Both the position numbers and the translations under genes were made by a program. Below the pieces are notes generated by a model. That model saw nothing but the letters and a program-made list of their open reading frames with translations, did no database searches and was not told the DNA's origin. From Microbacterium testaceum (GTDB lineage: Bacteria; Actinomycetota; Actinomycetes; Actinomycetales; Microbacteriaceae): 35,252 nucleotides of DNA. Positions 17,909 through 26,046 of the stretch are shown piece after piece; position 1 is the stretch's first letter; the number at the start of each line of letters is the position of its first letter. Location: NCBI RefSeq assembly GCF_001476285.1, contig NZ_LDRU01000062.1, forward strand, positions 1 through 35,252. Direction: 5' to 3'.

Positions 17909-18633
17909 CTCGCCTCCTCGTTCGAACGCAGGATGCCGAGCACGCGACGCGCTTCGTCGGCATCGACGGTCTCGTAACCGCCGCCGTCGGTCGCCGCCGA
18001 ACCGAGCGCGACGCCCGGCGTACCGGTGACGGCCCGCTTGGCGGAGGCGTGCACGGCGTGAACGCCGGTCGCGGCGATCCGCGCGACGTTGTCGGAGCGC
18101 ACGCCGCTCCCCGCCATGATCTCGATGTCGCGACCCGCGCGGCTCACCAGGCGCCGCAGCACCGCGAGAGCGTCGACCGCGCGTGCTTCGCCGCCCGAGG
18201 TCAGCACACGCGTGACGCCGAGGTCTGCGAGGCGGTCGAGGCCGGCGTCGAGGTCGGCCAGGTTGTCGAACGCCCGGTGGAACGTCACCGGGGCGCCGTC
18301 TGCGGCGACCACGATGCGCGAGATCAGCGCGTCGTCGATCCGGCCGTGGCGAAGGCCACCGACGACCACGCCGGTCGCCCCGTGCGCGCGCGCCCAGAGG
18401 ACGTCCTCCACGATGATGGCCCGCTCGGCGTCGTCATACTCGAAGTCGCCCGCCCGCGGGCGTACGAGCACATGGGTCGGGATGCCGGAGGCCGCCGCCG
18501 CGGCGATGAGACCCGCCGAGGGGGTCAGGCCGCCGAGCGACAGGGCGGAGCACAGCTCGATACGGTCGACGCCGAGCTCGGCCGCGACGCGGATGCCCGC
18601 GGCATCCTGAACCGCCAACTCGAAGGTCGTCAT
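17905..18633 (-). CDS. cutC: CutC family TIM-barrel protein
   Basis: 242 aa. FELAVQDAAGIRVAAELGVDRIELCSALSLGGLTPS, VLVRPRAGDFEYDD, FHRAFDN and RVLTSGG are CutC hallmarks, and the length is typical. The family is named for copper homeostasis, but in E. coli the copper phenotype of cutC mutants was traced to the MicL small RNA transcribed from the end of the gene, leaving the protein without a firm function. Here it is translationally coupled to both an M81 hydrolase and a sugar kinase inside an amino-sugar operon. A catabolic, carbohydrate-related role is therefore more likely than copper handling (inference). Confidence 0.92.
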   Translation of the reverse strand: MTTFELAVQDAAGIRVAAELGVDRIELCSALSLGGLTPSAGLIAAAAASGIPTHVLVRPRAGDFEYDDAERAIIVEDVLWARAHGATGVVVGGLRHGRIDDALISRIVVAADGAPVTFHRAFDNLADLDAGLDRLADLGVTRVLTSGGEARAVDALAVLRRLVSRAGRDIEIMAGSGVRSDNVARIAATGVHAVHASAKRAVTGTPGVALGSAATDGGGYETVDADEARRVLGILRSNEEAR

Positions 18634-20114
18634 CGCAGCACCGTCGCCGTCAGATCGGGGGCGGTGTCGAACGCGTCGAAGGGGAACATCGGTCGCGCGA
18701 TGCGGTGGTGGCCCAGACGCGCGAGGTCCTGATCGACCGGCCCGGGGGTGAGGGCCAGCGTCCAACCCGCGGCCACGTCGTACAGCGTGGGCTCGAGGTA
18801 CCCGATCTTCGTCACGACGATGTCGGTGGCGAGCGGGTCGATCCCGACCGCGCGGAAGTCGTCGACGGCGTGGAAGGCCTTGCGCCGCTCCGTGACGATC
18901 ACCCGCAGGGCGCCGACCCCGATGACCACGACACGGCCGGCGACCGGGTCGTCGTACCTGCCGACCAGCACACCCGTAATGCGGACCGGGCCGCTGACGC
19001 GGTCGTCGACGCGGGCTCCGGCCTGGAGGTCGACCGTCGAGCCCACGGCGGCGTCGTCGAGAGAAGCGACGGCGCCGGGGTCGAAGATCGACGCGACGGC
19101 GACGGTGAGATCGTCCACAGCGCCGGTGAGGCGCTCGTCGGCAAGCAACTGGTGCAGCGTCCACGTGACGTCGCCCGAGCCGCCGGCACCCGGGTTGTCG
19201 CCCGAGTCGCTGACGAGGTAGGGCCGCTCGCCTCCGGCGGCGCGGTGCGCGAGTCCCGCGGAGATCCCCTCGGCGAGCGAGCCGGGCGGCCCGACGAACG
19301 AGAAGTCGTCGCGGACGTCCCACAGCCCGCGGGCGAGCTCCTCGGCCTCGGCTGTGATCGCGTCGGGGTCGTCGCCGCTGACGATGACGGTGGCGTGACA
19401 CCGGGGTTCGTCCGCCCACGCGTATCCGATCCAGATGGACGCGTCCGTGACACCCGGCATCCGTTCCACGTCGGTGAGGCGCGCGTAGAGGCTTCTCGCG
19501 GGCTCCACGCGCGTGGACGTCTTCTCGCCGGGGAGCAGGATCGGCACCCGCACCCAGGCGCGCGCGGGGCGCTCGTCGCGGTCGACCCACTCGAGCAGGG
19601 TCCGCGCCGCGCGCTCGCGGGTGTCTTCCGCGTCCTCGTGCGGGGCGAGGCGGAAGCACGTCGGCAGGTCGACGGCGCGGGCGAAGCGTTCCGAGACGTT
19701 GCCGTGCAGGTCCATCGGCGCAGTGATCAGGGGTCGGGTTCCGACCACCGCGCGCACGGCCTCGACGAGGTCGCCCTCGGCGTCGTCCATGCCCTCGACT
19801 CCCATCGCTCCGTGCACGTCGAGGTACACGGCATCCACGTTCCCGACCTCGGCGAGGCCGGTGACGATGCGGGAGCGGAAGTCGTCGTACACGTCGCGAC
19901 GCACCTGCCCGCCGGGGATCGAGCGCGCGTAGAAGACGCCGATCCACTCCGCGGCGTCGCCCAGCGGCGTCCCGGGCGCGAGGAACGGGTACCGCGCGAG
20001 CACCTCGCTCCCGCGCAGCACGGCGAAGTCGTCGTGGCCGGCGCGATGGGCCGCGTACGCGCTGGACTCGATCGCCATTCCGGCGATGACGATCCGGGGC
20101 AGTCGCGCGGTCAT
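18630..20114 (-). CDS. M81 family metallohydrolase (MlrC-like)
   Basis: 494 aa from ATG 20114, ATGA-coupled to the upstream permease and downstream cutC. The M81 N-terminal domain has metal-binding motifs LDVHGAMG (D99, H101) and MDLHGN (D135, H137) and the His in APHED. The C-terminal MlrC domain has SDSGDNPGAGGSGD. At the N-terminus the usual HETNTF motif is IESSAY (about 15-20), marking a divergent subgroup. The founding member, MlrC, hydrolyses linearised microcystin peptides; most relatives have unknown substrates. No signal peptide, so it acts on something already imported. In this operon an amide or peptide bond attached to an amino sugar is a reasonable, untested, target. Confidence 0.88.
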   Translation of the reverse strand: MTARLPRIVIAGMAIESSAYAAHRAGHDDFAVLRGSEVLARYPFLAPGTPLGDAAEWIGVFYARSIPGGQVRRDVYDDFRSRIVTGLAEVGNVDAVYLDVHGAMGVEGMDDAEGDLVEAVRAVVGTRPLITAPMDLHGNVSERFARAVDLPTCFRLAPHEDAEDTRERAARTLLEWVDRDERPARAWVRVPILLPGEKTSTRVEPARSLYARLTDVERMPGVTDASIWIGYAWADEPRCHATVIVSGDDPDAITAEAEELARGLWDVRDDFSFVGPPGSLAEGISAGLAHRAAGGERPYLVSDSGDNPGAGGSGDVTWTLHQLLADERLTGAVDDLTVAVASIFDPGAVASLDDAAVGSTVDLQAGARVDDRVSGPVRITGVLVGRYDDPVAGRVVVIGVGALRVIVTERRKAFHAVDDFRAVGIDPLATDIVVTKIGYLEPTLYDVAAGWTLALTPGPVDQDLARLGHHRIARPMFPFDAFDTAPDLTATVLR

Positions 20115-21052
20115 CGGCCGCCCAGACCCGACGTCGCGATGCCCTTGACCAGGTGCTTCTGCAGCGCGATCACGAGGATCGTGGTCGGGATCATCGAGAT
20201 GATCGTCGCCGCCATCTGCAGGTCCCACCGTGTCCCGGTCTGCGTCGCGAAGCTCGCGAGACCGATCGGCAGAGTTCCGAGGGCGTTGTAGTCGTTGACG
20301 GTCACGAGCGGCCACAGGTAGCTGTTCCAGTAGTTCAGGAACGTGAACACGGCCAGCACCGCGAGCGCCGAACCCGCCAGGGGCAGGATGACCTGGATGA
20401 AGGTGCGGACGGGACCCGCGCCGTCCATGCGCGCGGCCTCTTCGAGTTCGAACGGGATGCCGCGGAAGAACTGCCGCATGAGGAAGGTGCCGAAGGCGGT
20501 GAAGGCCCACGGGAAGATGAGCGACTGGTACGTGTCGACCCACCCGAACCACTGCATGACGACGAACATCGGGATGACGAGCACTTCCTGCGGGACCATC
20601 AGCGTGCCGAGGAAGAGGACGAACACGATGTCGCGCCCGGGCCAGCGCAGACGTCCGAAGGCGTAGCCCGCCGTCGCCGAGACGACGAGGACGACGAGCA
20701 CCCCGGCGATCGACACGAAGAACGAGTTCGCGATGTACGTCGTGAACGGCGCGAAGCTGAACACCTCGAGGAAGTTCTGCCACCGCACCTCGCTGCCGAT
20801 CAGCGTCGGAGGCGCCAGCAGCACCTCGTTCGACGGCTTCAGGGCCGAGAAGAACGCGTAGACGAGAGGTGCGGCGAAGATCACCGCGGCGAAGATCACC
20901 GCGACGTACGCGCCGATCAGCCCGAGGCGCTCGCCGCGGGAGGCCGGCTGTCCCCGGCGCCGGCCGCGTCGGCCGCCGCGCGGTCCCTCGACGGCGGTCG
21001 CCGGCGACAGCGGGGTCGGACGGTGGGTCTGTCGCAGGGTCTCAGTGCTCAT
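20111..21052 (-). CDS. Carbohydrate ABC transporter permease (MalG/UgpE-like)
   Basis: 313 aa with a basic, Arg/Gly-rich cytosolic N-terminus (about 1-45) and six membrane helices. The EAA loop that docks the ATPase is EEAARMDGAGPVRTFIQVILPLAGSAL. It pairs with the preceding permease, overlapping it by 11 bases, and with the binding protein at 23314. No ATPase gene is in the operon, as is common for actinobacterial sugar importers that share an MsiK-type ATPase. The M81 gene starts inside its stop codon. Confidence 0.94.
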   Translation of the reverse strand: MSTETLRQTHRPTPLSPATAVEGPRGGRRGRRRGQPASRGERLGLIGAYVAVIFAAVIFAAPLVYAFFSALKPSNEVLLAPPTLIGSEVRWQNFLEVFSFAPFTTYIANSFFVSIAGVLVVLVVSATAGYAFGRLRWPGRDIVFVLFLGTLMVPQEVLVIPMFVVMQWFGWVDTYQSLIFPWAFTAFGTFLMRQFFRGIPFELEEAARMDGAGPVRTFIQVILPLAGSALAVLAVFTFLNYWNSYLWPLVTVNDYNALGTLPIGLASFATQTGTRWDLQMAATIISMIPTTILVIALQKHLVKGIATSGLGGR

Positions 21053-21959
21053 AGTGCACCCACCTCTTCTGCGCCCGGAATTGCAGCGCCGTGATGCCGA
21101 TGATGATGACGAACAGGATCCACGCGCCCGCGGCGGCGAGACCGAGATCCTGGAACTTGAAGCCGGTGTTGTAGATGAACATCACCAGCGGGACGGTCGA
21201 GGTACCGGGGCCGCCGCCGGTGAGCAGCTGCGGCTGGGCGAAGACCTGCATCGACGAGATGATCGTCATCACCGCGGCGAAGAAGATCGCGGGCGAGATG
21301 AGCGGGATGATCACCTGCCAGACGAGACGGATGCCACGGGCCCCGTCGATCTGCGCGGCCTCGACGACCGAGGTGGGTACCTGTTCGAGCGCGGCGGTGA
21401 GGACGAGCATGTTGTAGCCCATCCCGGCCCAGACGCTCATCGCGACGACGGCGAGCATCGCCCAGTTCTGGTCGACCAGGAAGTTCGGCAGTTCCCACCC
21501 GAAGAGCGAGACCGTCATGCCGTTGAGGAGGCCGTCCGGCTGCAGCACGAGTCGCCAGATGAGCGCGCTCGCGACGATCGGTGTGACCACCGGGATGAAG
21601 AACAGCACACGGAAGACGGCGCGGCCGCGGATGCGGGGGCCGAGCAGCAGCGACAGCCCGAGCGCCACGACGAGGTTCAGCGGCACGTAGAGCAGTGTGA
21701 AGACCGCCGAGTTGCGCAGCGCGGGCCAGAAGTCGGGCGACGAGGTGAGCAGCGTGACGTAGTTGTCGAAGCCCACGAACGCGCGCTTGCCGAAGATCGG
21801 CCAGTCGAACAGGCTCATCACGATCGCGAGCCCCACGGGCAGCACGGTGAAGACCGCGAGACCGAGTACGGCCGGGGTGATGAAGCCGAGCGCCTGGCGA
21901 CGTTCCCTCCGCTCGATCGTGTTGCGTCGCCGCGGGGCGATGGAGGACTCGGTGACCAT
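21042..21959 (-). CDS. Carbohydrate ABC transporter permease (MalF/UgpA-like)
   Basis: 305 aa from ATG 21959, preceded by GAAAGG at good spacing. An in-frame ATG at 21977 overlapping the fucosidase stop (ATGA) is an alternative start. Basic N-terminus (RRRNTIERRERR), six membrane helices, and the EAA loop EAAQIDGARGIRLVWQVIIPL. Family CUT1, which moves di- and oligosaccharides. It forms the channel with the next gene and lies between the fucosidase and the second permease, so the imported sugar is probably the fucosidase substrate. Confidence 0.93.
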   Translation of the reverse strand: MVTESSIAPRRRNTIERRERRQALGFITPAVLGLAVFTVLPVGLAIVMSLFDWPIFGKRAFVGFDNYVTLLTSSPDFWPALRNSAVFTLLYVPLNLVVALGLSLLLGPRIRGRAVFRVLFFIPVVTPIVASALIWRLVLQPDGLLNGMTVSLFGWELPNFLVDQNWAMLAVVAMSVWAGMGYNMLVLTAALEQVPTSVVEAAQIDGARGIRLVWQVIIPLISPAIFFAAVMTIISSMQVFAQPQLLTGGGPGTSTVPLVMFIYNTGFKFQDLGLAAAGAWILFVIIIGITALQFRAQKRWVHYEH

Positions 21960-21973
21960 CCGGTGGCCTTTCG

Positions 21974-23251
21974 TCATGAGGAGGCCCGCAGGTACAGCTC
22001 GATCACGGGCAGCGCGACCGACGGAGGCTGGACGGGGAGCTTGAGCGTCAGGGTCCCCGGCTCGGGGGCCGCGGGCTGGAGGTTGAACGCCTCCTGGTCG
22101 GCGGGGATGTTCTCGAACAGCACCTCGGATCCGTCGTCGAGGAACCGCGCGAACTCGACGCGACCGGCGAGGTCGGGGAGGTGGAGCAGGCCGAAGGGCC
22201 AGTCGAAAAGATGCGCGTAGAGCCGGTCGCCGCGCTGCGTGTACACGACTCCCGACGGGGCGGTGAAGCTCGACGCGGCGGCGCCGCGGATGGCATCCGC
22301 GTGCCGGGTCATCCACTCGCCCACCTCCGACAGCAGCGCCGCGTCGCGCGGGGCGATCTCGCCGCGTCCGGTGGGGCCGACGTTCAGCAGCAGGTTGCCG
22401 CCCAGGGCCACCGAGCGCGCGAGCATGCGCACCAGCAGGGCCGCGCTCTTGCTGTCGTGGTTGTCGCGGTGGTAGCCCCAGCTGCCGTTGATGGTCTGGC
22501 AGGCCTCCCAGACGAGGGGGACGCCGTCGCGCTCGAAGGGGCGAACCGGCTGGTACTGCTCGGGGGTGACGAGATCGGCGGGGATGCCGAGGCGATCGTT
22601 CACGACCATGTCGGGCTGCAGCTCCCGGCACATCGCCAGGAGGGTCTCGGCATCCCAGTCCTCGGGCGACTTCCCGGGCAGGCCGTCCTCCTCAGCGGGC
22701 TCGGTGAAGTCGAAGAAGAGGTAGTCGAGCGGACCGTACCCGGTCAGCAGTTCGCGCACCTGAGCGTGGAGGTACTCGCGGTACACGGCCATGTCTCGCG
22801 CTGCATTGCGCTCGGCGACATCGGCGACGCCGCGCTGGGGGTGGTGCCGGTCGATCGTGTACTGCGGGTGCGACCAGTCGAGGAGAGAGAAGTAGAGCCC
22901 GACGCGCAGGCCCTCGGCGCGCAGCGCGTCGACGTACTCGCGCACGAGGTCGCGGCCGCAGGCCTCGACGGCGTTGAACGGCGTCGTCGCCGTGTCCCAC
23001 AGGCAGAAGCCCTCGTGGTGCTTGGCGGTGAGCACGACGTAGCGTGCGCCGGCCTCGCGGGCCTGACGGGCGAGGGTGCGCGCGTCGAAGAGGTCGGGGT
23101 CGAAGAAGCGTGCGTAGCGCGCGTAGTCGGCGGCTTCGATGCGCTCGTAGTTCTGGACCCACTCGTGCCGGGCGGCGACGCTGTAGAGCCCGAAGTGGAC
23201 GAACATTCCGAAGCGGTCGTGGACGAACCAGTCGGTGCGGCTCGCGGTCAT
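21974..23251 (-). CDS. GH29 alpha-L-fucosidase, cytoplasmic
   Basis: 425 aa. Starts WFVHDRFGMFVHFGLYS, with the GH29 motifs EWVQNY, LTAKHHEGFCLWDT (K77, H78, H79), GLYFSLLDWSHPQY, LDYLFFDFTEP with the probable nucleophile D181, and MVVNDRLG. A short C-terminal beta domain ends the protein. There is no signal peptide or membrane segment, so it works inside the cell on an imported substrate, unlike the secreted fucosidases that trim glycans outside. GAGGA nine bases upstream gives the start. Known cytoplasmic GH29 enzymes with amino-sugar neighbours are AlfB and AlfC of Lactobacillus casei, which split fucosyl-GlcNAc; the resemblance in context, not a measured identity, suggests the same substrate class. 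Confidence 0.92.
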   Translation of the reverse strand: MTASRTDWFVHDRFGMFVHFGLYSVAARHEWVQNYERIEAADYARYARFFDPDLFDARTLARQAREAGARYVVLTAKHHEGFCLWDTATTPFNAVEACGRDLVREYVDALRAEGLRVGLYFSLLDWSHPQYTIDRHHPQRGVADVAERNAARDMAVYREYLHAQVRELLTGYGPLDYLFFDFTEPAEEDGLPGKSPEDWDAETLLAMCRELQPDMVVNDRLGIPADLVTPEQYQPVRPFERDGVPLVWEACQTINGSWGYHRDNHDSKSAALLVRMLARSVALGGNLLLNVGPTGRGEIAPRDAALLSEVGEWMTRHADAIRGAAASSFTAPSGVVYTQRGDRLYAHLFDWPFGLLHLPDLAGRVEFARFLDDGSEVLFENIPADQEAFNLQPAAPEPGTLTLKLPVQPPSVALPVIELYLRASS

Positions 23252-23274
23252 GGCGGTGTTCCTCGAGGAAGAAG

Positions 23275-23306
23275 GGGGAGGCGGCGCCGAGTGGCGCCGC
23301 CTCCCC
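23275..23306 (-). promoter_or_regulatory. Intercistronic 14 bp stem-loop after the binding-protein gene
   Basis: GGGGAGGCGGCGCC (23275-23288), four-base loop, and a perfect complement at 23293-23306. It lies in the 62 bp between the binding-protein stop and the fucosidase start. On the minus strand it is followed by CTTCTTCCTC, so it may partly terminate transcription, or shield the upstream message from 3' decay. Either effect would raise binding protein over the downstream genes. Confidence 0.8.
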
Positions 23307-23313
23307 GAGGGGC

Positions 23314-24573
23314 TTACTTACCGAAACGCTGTTCGAGACCGTCGAGCACCGACGACATGGTCGCCTGGCCCGTGTAGACGCTGACGAGCTCGTTCGGCAT
23401 GGCGGTCGCGACCTGCGTCCACTGGTCGGTCACGCGCTGCGACACGGCGCCCTCGAAGGCGGCGGTGAAGGCCTGCGTGAGGTTGTCGCGCGTGGCGTCC
23501 GGGAGCGCGGTGAAGAACTCCGGCTGGCTGGCGAGCTGCGCGGGGTAGCCGCCCTGCTGCGCGATGACGGACTGCACGTCGGGGCTCGAGAGGGCTCCGA
23601 GCACCTTGAGCGCCGCTTCCTTGTTCTCGCAGTTCGCGGCGATGCCGTAGCCCGAGCCGAGTGCGACGCCGTACGCGCCGTCGGAACCGCGGGGGATGCG
23701 CACGGCACCCGCCGAGAAGCCGAGGTCGGGAGAGGTGAGAGTGGATGCCATCCACGTGCCCTCGATGATCATCGCGGCCTTGCCGTTCTCGAACTGGGTC
23801 GTGGTCCACGCCGAGTCGGAGGCGGAGGGGACGGCGTCCGAGACGCCGAGCTTGGTGACGAGGTCGCCGTAGCGGGTGGCTGCCTCGACGAAGTCGGGGT
23901 TGGTGAGGTCGAGTGCGCCGGACTCGTCCACCGGCTGCAGGCCCGTCTCGGCCATCGGCAGCGAGAGCCACTGGAACTCGTCGACCGAGACGGCGAAGCC
24001 CTTCGCGCCGGCCTTGGCGGTGATGTCGCTCGCGGCCTTCTCGAAGTCGTCGATCGTCCAGTCGTTCGTCGGCAGGGGTGCGCCGGCCTTGGCGAACAGG
24101 TCGGCGTTGTAGAAGAGGAGCATCGCCGCCGTGTCGTAGGGCAGGCCGTAGAGCTTGCCCCCGTTCTCCATCACGCTGAGCGCGCCCGGGTTGTAGGCGT
24201 CGCGCGAGATCCCCATGGTCGACAGGTCGTCGTCGGTGAGCTCGTCGAACACGTCGGTGTAGCCGGCGAGACGCTGACCGTTCATGCCCGTGACGCAGGC
24301 GACCTTGCCCGACGCCATGTTCGTGTTGAGCTTCGTGAAGTAATCGGCCCACGGCGCCGTCTGCAGCTCGATGGTGATGTCGTCGCCGACGAGCTTCTGT
24401 GCGACGGCCATCTGGTCCTTGAGCTTCTGCTCGGACGCGGTGTCACCGGCCCACATGTTCCAGACGATGGTCGTCTTGCCGCCGTCGGCCGCGCTGCCGC
24501 CGGAGGCGCAGGCGGTGAAGCCCATCGCCGTGACGGCGACGAGGCCCGCGAAGGCGATCCGTTTCTTGTGCAT
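23314..24573 (-). CDS. Sugar-binding lipoprotein of an ABC transporter (extracellular solute-binding protein family 1)
   Basis: 419 aa. Signal peptide MHKKRIAFAGLVAVTAMGF then lipobox FTAC with lipidated C22. A Gly/Ser linker leads to a family-1 binding protein fold: TIVWNMWAGDT, MNGQRLAGYTDVFDELTDDDL, LYGLPYDTAAMLLFYNADLF, AMIIEGTWMAS. It captures a saccharide outside the cell for the two permeases. GAGGAAA before the ATG is a good ribosome binding site. First gene of the operon, set off from the rest by a strong stem-loop. The ligand is inferred from the adjacent fucosidase and nag genes. Confidence 0.94.
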   Translation of the reverse strand: MHKKRIAFAGLVAVTAMGFTACASGGSAADGGKTTIVWNMWAGDTASEQKLKDQMAVAQKLVGDDITIELQTAPWADYFTKLNTNMASGKVACVTGMNGQRLAGYTDVFDELTDDDLSTMGISRDAYNPGALSVMENGGKLYGLPYDTAAMLLFYNADLFAKAGAPLPTNDWTIDDFEKAASDITAKAGAKGFAVSVDEFQWLSLPMAETGLQPVDESGALDLTNPDFVEAATRYGDLVTKLGVSDAVPSASDSAWTTTQFENGKAAMIIEGTWMASTLTSPDLGFSAGAVRIPRGSDGAYGVALGSGYGIAANCENKEAALKVLGALSSPDVQSVIAQQGGYPAQLASQPEFFTALPDATRDNLTQAFTAAFEGAVSQRVTDQWTQVATAMPNELVSVYTGQATMSSVLDGLEQRFGK

Positions 24574-24669
24574 GAGGTTTCCTCTCGGGTGCGGGCTGCG
24601 GAGGTCGGGTCCGGCGTATCAGCCCTGGAGACATCGGATGAATGGGTCTTGGGGAGAAGCTAACGGCGC

Positions 24670-24748
24670 GAATGACATTGGCTTCATTCCGTAACTGACC
24701 TGTTACACAGATCGCATGAAGTCGTCTTTTTGATTTCAAACAGTGAAC
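24670..24748 (-). promoter_or_regulatory. Operator/promoter region of the fucosidase operon
   Basis: An AT-rich patch between the ROK repressor gene and the binding-protein gene. It holds three inverted repeats: GAATGA-N8-TCATTC (24670-24689), GTAAC-N6-GTTAC (24691-24706), and on the minus strand TTCA-N5-TGAA (24748-24736). Minus-strand TTGAAA (24739-24734) could be a -35 box with TGCGAT 17 bases on. The ROK repressor next door is the likely ligand-responsive binder. Which repeat is the operator is not known. Confidence 0.45.
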
Positions 24749-24752
24749 TAAG

Positions 24753-25925
24753 TCAGGTACGCGGGCGCGCCAGCGCGTCGATGGATGCCGCGGACAACAG
24801 CTCGTCGCGAACGAGCAGCGCCGCCCCGCGGGCACCGATGTCCCAGCCTTCGGTCGAGGCCGCGACGTCGAGCGACGACGTCGAGAGCGGCAGGCACAGG
24901 TCGTAGATGCTCGAGCGCACACCGGCCACGAACTCATCGGTCGTGGCGATGATGCCGCCGAGGACGAGACGTTCCGGATTGAAGAACCCGACGATGGTCG
25001 CCAGCACGCTGCCCGTGCGCAGGCCCGCTTCGCGCAGCAGGCGCGTGGCGAGGGGGTGTCCGTCCCGGGCCAGATCGGCCAGCTGCGCGACATCGTCGAC
25101 GCGGATCCCGGCCGCCGTCATGGCCTCGCCGATCGCGCGACCGCCGGCGATGGCATCCAGGCATCCGACGCGTCCGCAGACGCAGGCCACGGTCGATCCG
25201 GCGACGGCGATGTGGGTGATGTCGCCGGCGACGCCGGTGGCCCCGCGATACAGGGCGCCGTCGGCGATGATGCCCACGCCGATGCTCGATCCGGCCTTGA
25301 CGACGAGCATGTTCGCCGAGCGGCGGCCGTCGGCGATGTGCTCACCCAGTGCCATCGCGTTGGCGTCGTTCTCGCAGCGGACGGGGACGCCTGCGATGCC
25401 CCCGAGGATCGCCGATGCGTCGATCCCGTTCCATCCGGGCATCCGCGACGGCGAGATGATCCGTCCGTCCGGAACGCCCACGGGCCCCGGGACGGCGAGG
25501 CCGATGCCCGCGAGCGTGACCGGTTCCGTGGCGGCCGCCACCAGGGTGAGGACCTCGCGATGGATGCCACGGAGCACCACCTCGGGAGCTCGGGCGATGT
25601 CGAGACTCATCCGATGACGGGCGACGCGCGTGCCACGGAGGTCTTCCAGGATGATCGTGGCGTGGGCGGTGCCGAGATCGATGCCCGCGATCACGCGACC
25701 GTCTCGGGCGAGGGCGAGCTTGCGCGGACGTCGTCCGCCCCGGGATGCCGTCTCGCCGGCCTCCTCGACGACGCCGAGGCTGAGGAGCTCATCGACTCGC
25801 AGCGTGATCGTCGAGGGGGCGAGACCGGTCAGTCGGGAGAGGTCCGACCGTGACCGCGCGAGACCGTCGCGGATGAGCGAGAAGACGCCGCCCGTCGACG
25901 TGAGGTGGGGGTAGGGCGCGCTCAT
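24753..25925 (-). CDS. ROK-family transcriptional repressor (NagC-like)
   Basis: 390 aa from ATG 25925. An N-terminal winged helix (LIRDGLARSRSDLSRLTGLAPSTITLRVDELLSLGVV, about 17-53) is joined to a ROK domain: VIAGIDLGTAHATIIL, CENDANAMALGEH, and the zinc motif CVCGRVGCLD. It keeps the sugar-binding site (END) seen in functional ROK proteins, so an amino sugar or its phosphate may be the inducer. It lies between the binding-protein gene and divergent nagA and probably controls both. An upstream non-ATG extension is unlikely because the helix-turn-helix begins soon after this ATG. Confidence 0.9.
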   Translation of the reverse strand: MSAPYPHLTSTGGVFSLIRDGLARSRSDLSRLTGLAPSTITLRVDELLSLGVVEEAGETASRGGRRPRKLALARDGRVIAGIDLGTAHATIILEDLRGTRVARHRMSLDIARAPEVVLRGIHREVLTLVAAATEPVTLAGIGLAVPGPVGVPDGRIISPSRMPGWNGIDASAILGGIAGVPVRCENDANAMALGEHIADGRRSANMLVVKAGSSIGVGIIADGALYRGATGVAGDITHIAVAGSTVACVCGRVGCLDAIAGGRAIGEAMTAAGIRVDDVAQLADLARDGHPLATRLLREAGLRTGSVLATIVGFFNPERLVLGGIIATTDEFVAGVRSSIYDLCLPLSTSSLDVAASTEGWDIGARGAALLVRDELLSAASIDALARPRT

Positions 25926-26033
25926 TCGGCTGCTTTCGACGGGGGACGCGGTGACGAGATCATTGCACGTCGCGGAGCGTCGGTCGGGCGGTGATCGAGC
26001 GGCCACGGCGACCGATTGATCAGATCTCTGCAC

Positions 26034-26039
26034 TACGGT
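26034..26039 (+). promoter_or_regulatory. Leaderless -10 box of nagA
   Basis: TACGGT (26034-26039), 7 bases before ATG 26047, with no Shine-Dalgarno site. The palindrome TGATCA (26018-26023) just upstream may be part of an operator. Confidence 0.5.
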
Positions 26040-26046
26040 GGGCGGC

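Noticed and set aside
17905..18633. Copper-resistance locus based on CutC
   Set aside because: No copper ATPase, chaperone or copper regulator is nearby; all neighbours are sugar-related.
21960..21977. ATG 21977 as start of the first sugar permease
   Set aside because: It overlaps the fucosidase stop, but ATG 21959 has a well-placed GAAAGG; kept as an alternative rather than the main call.
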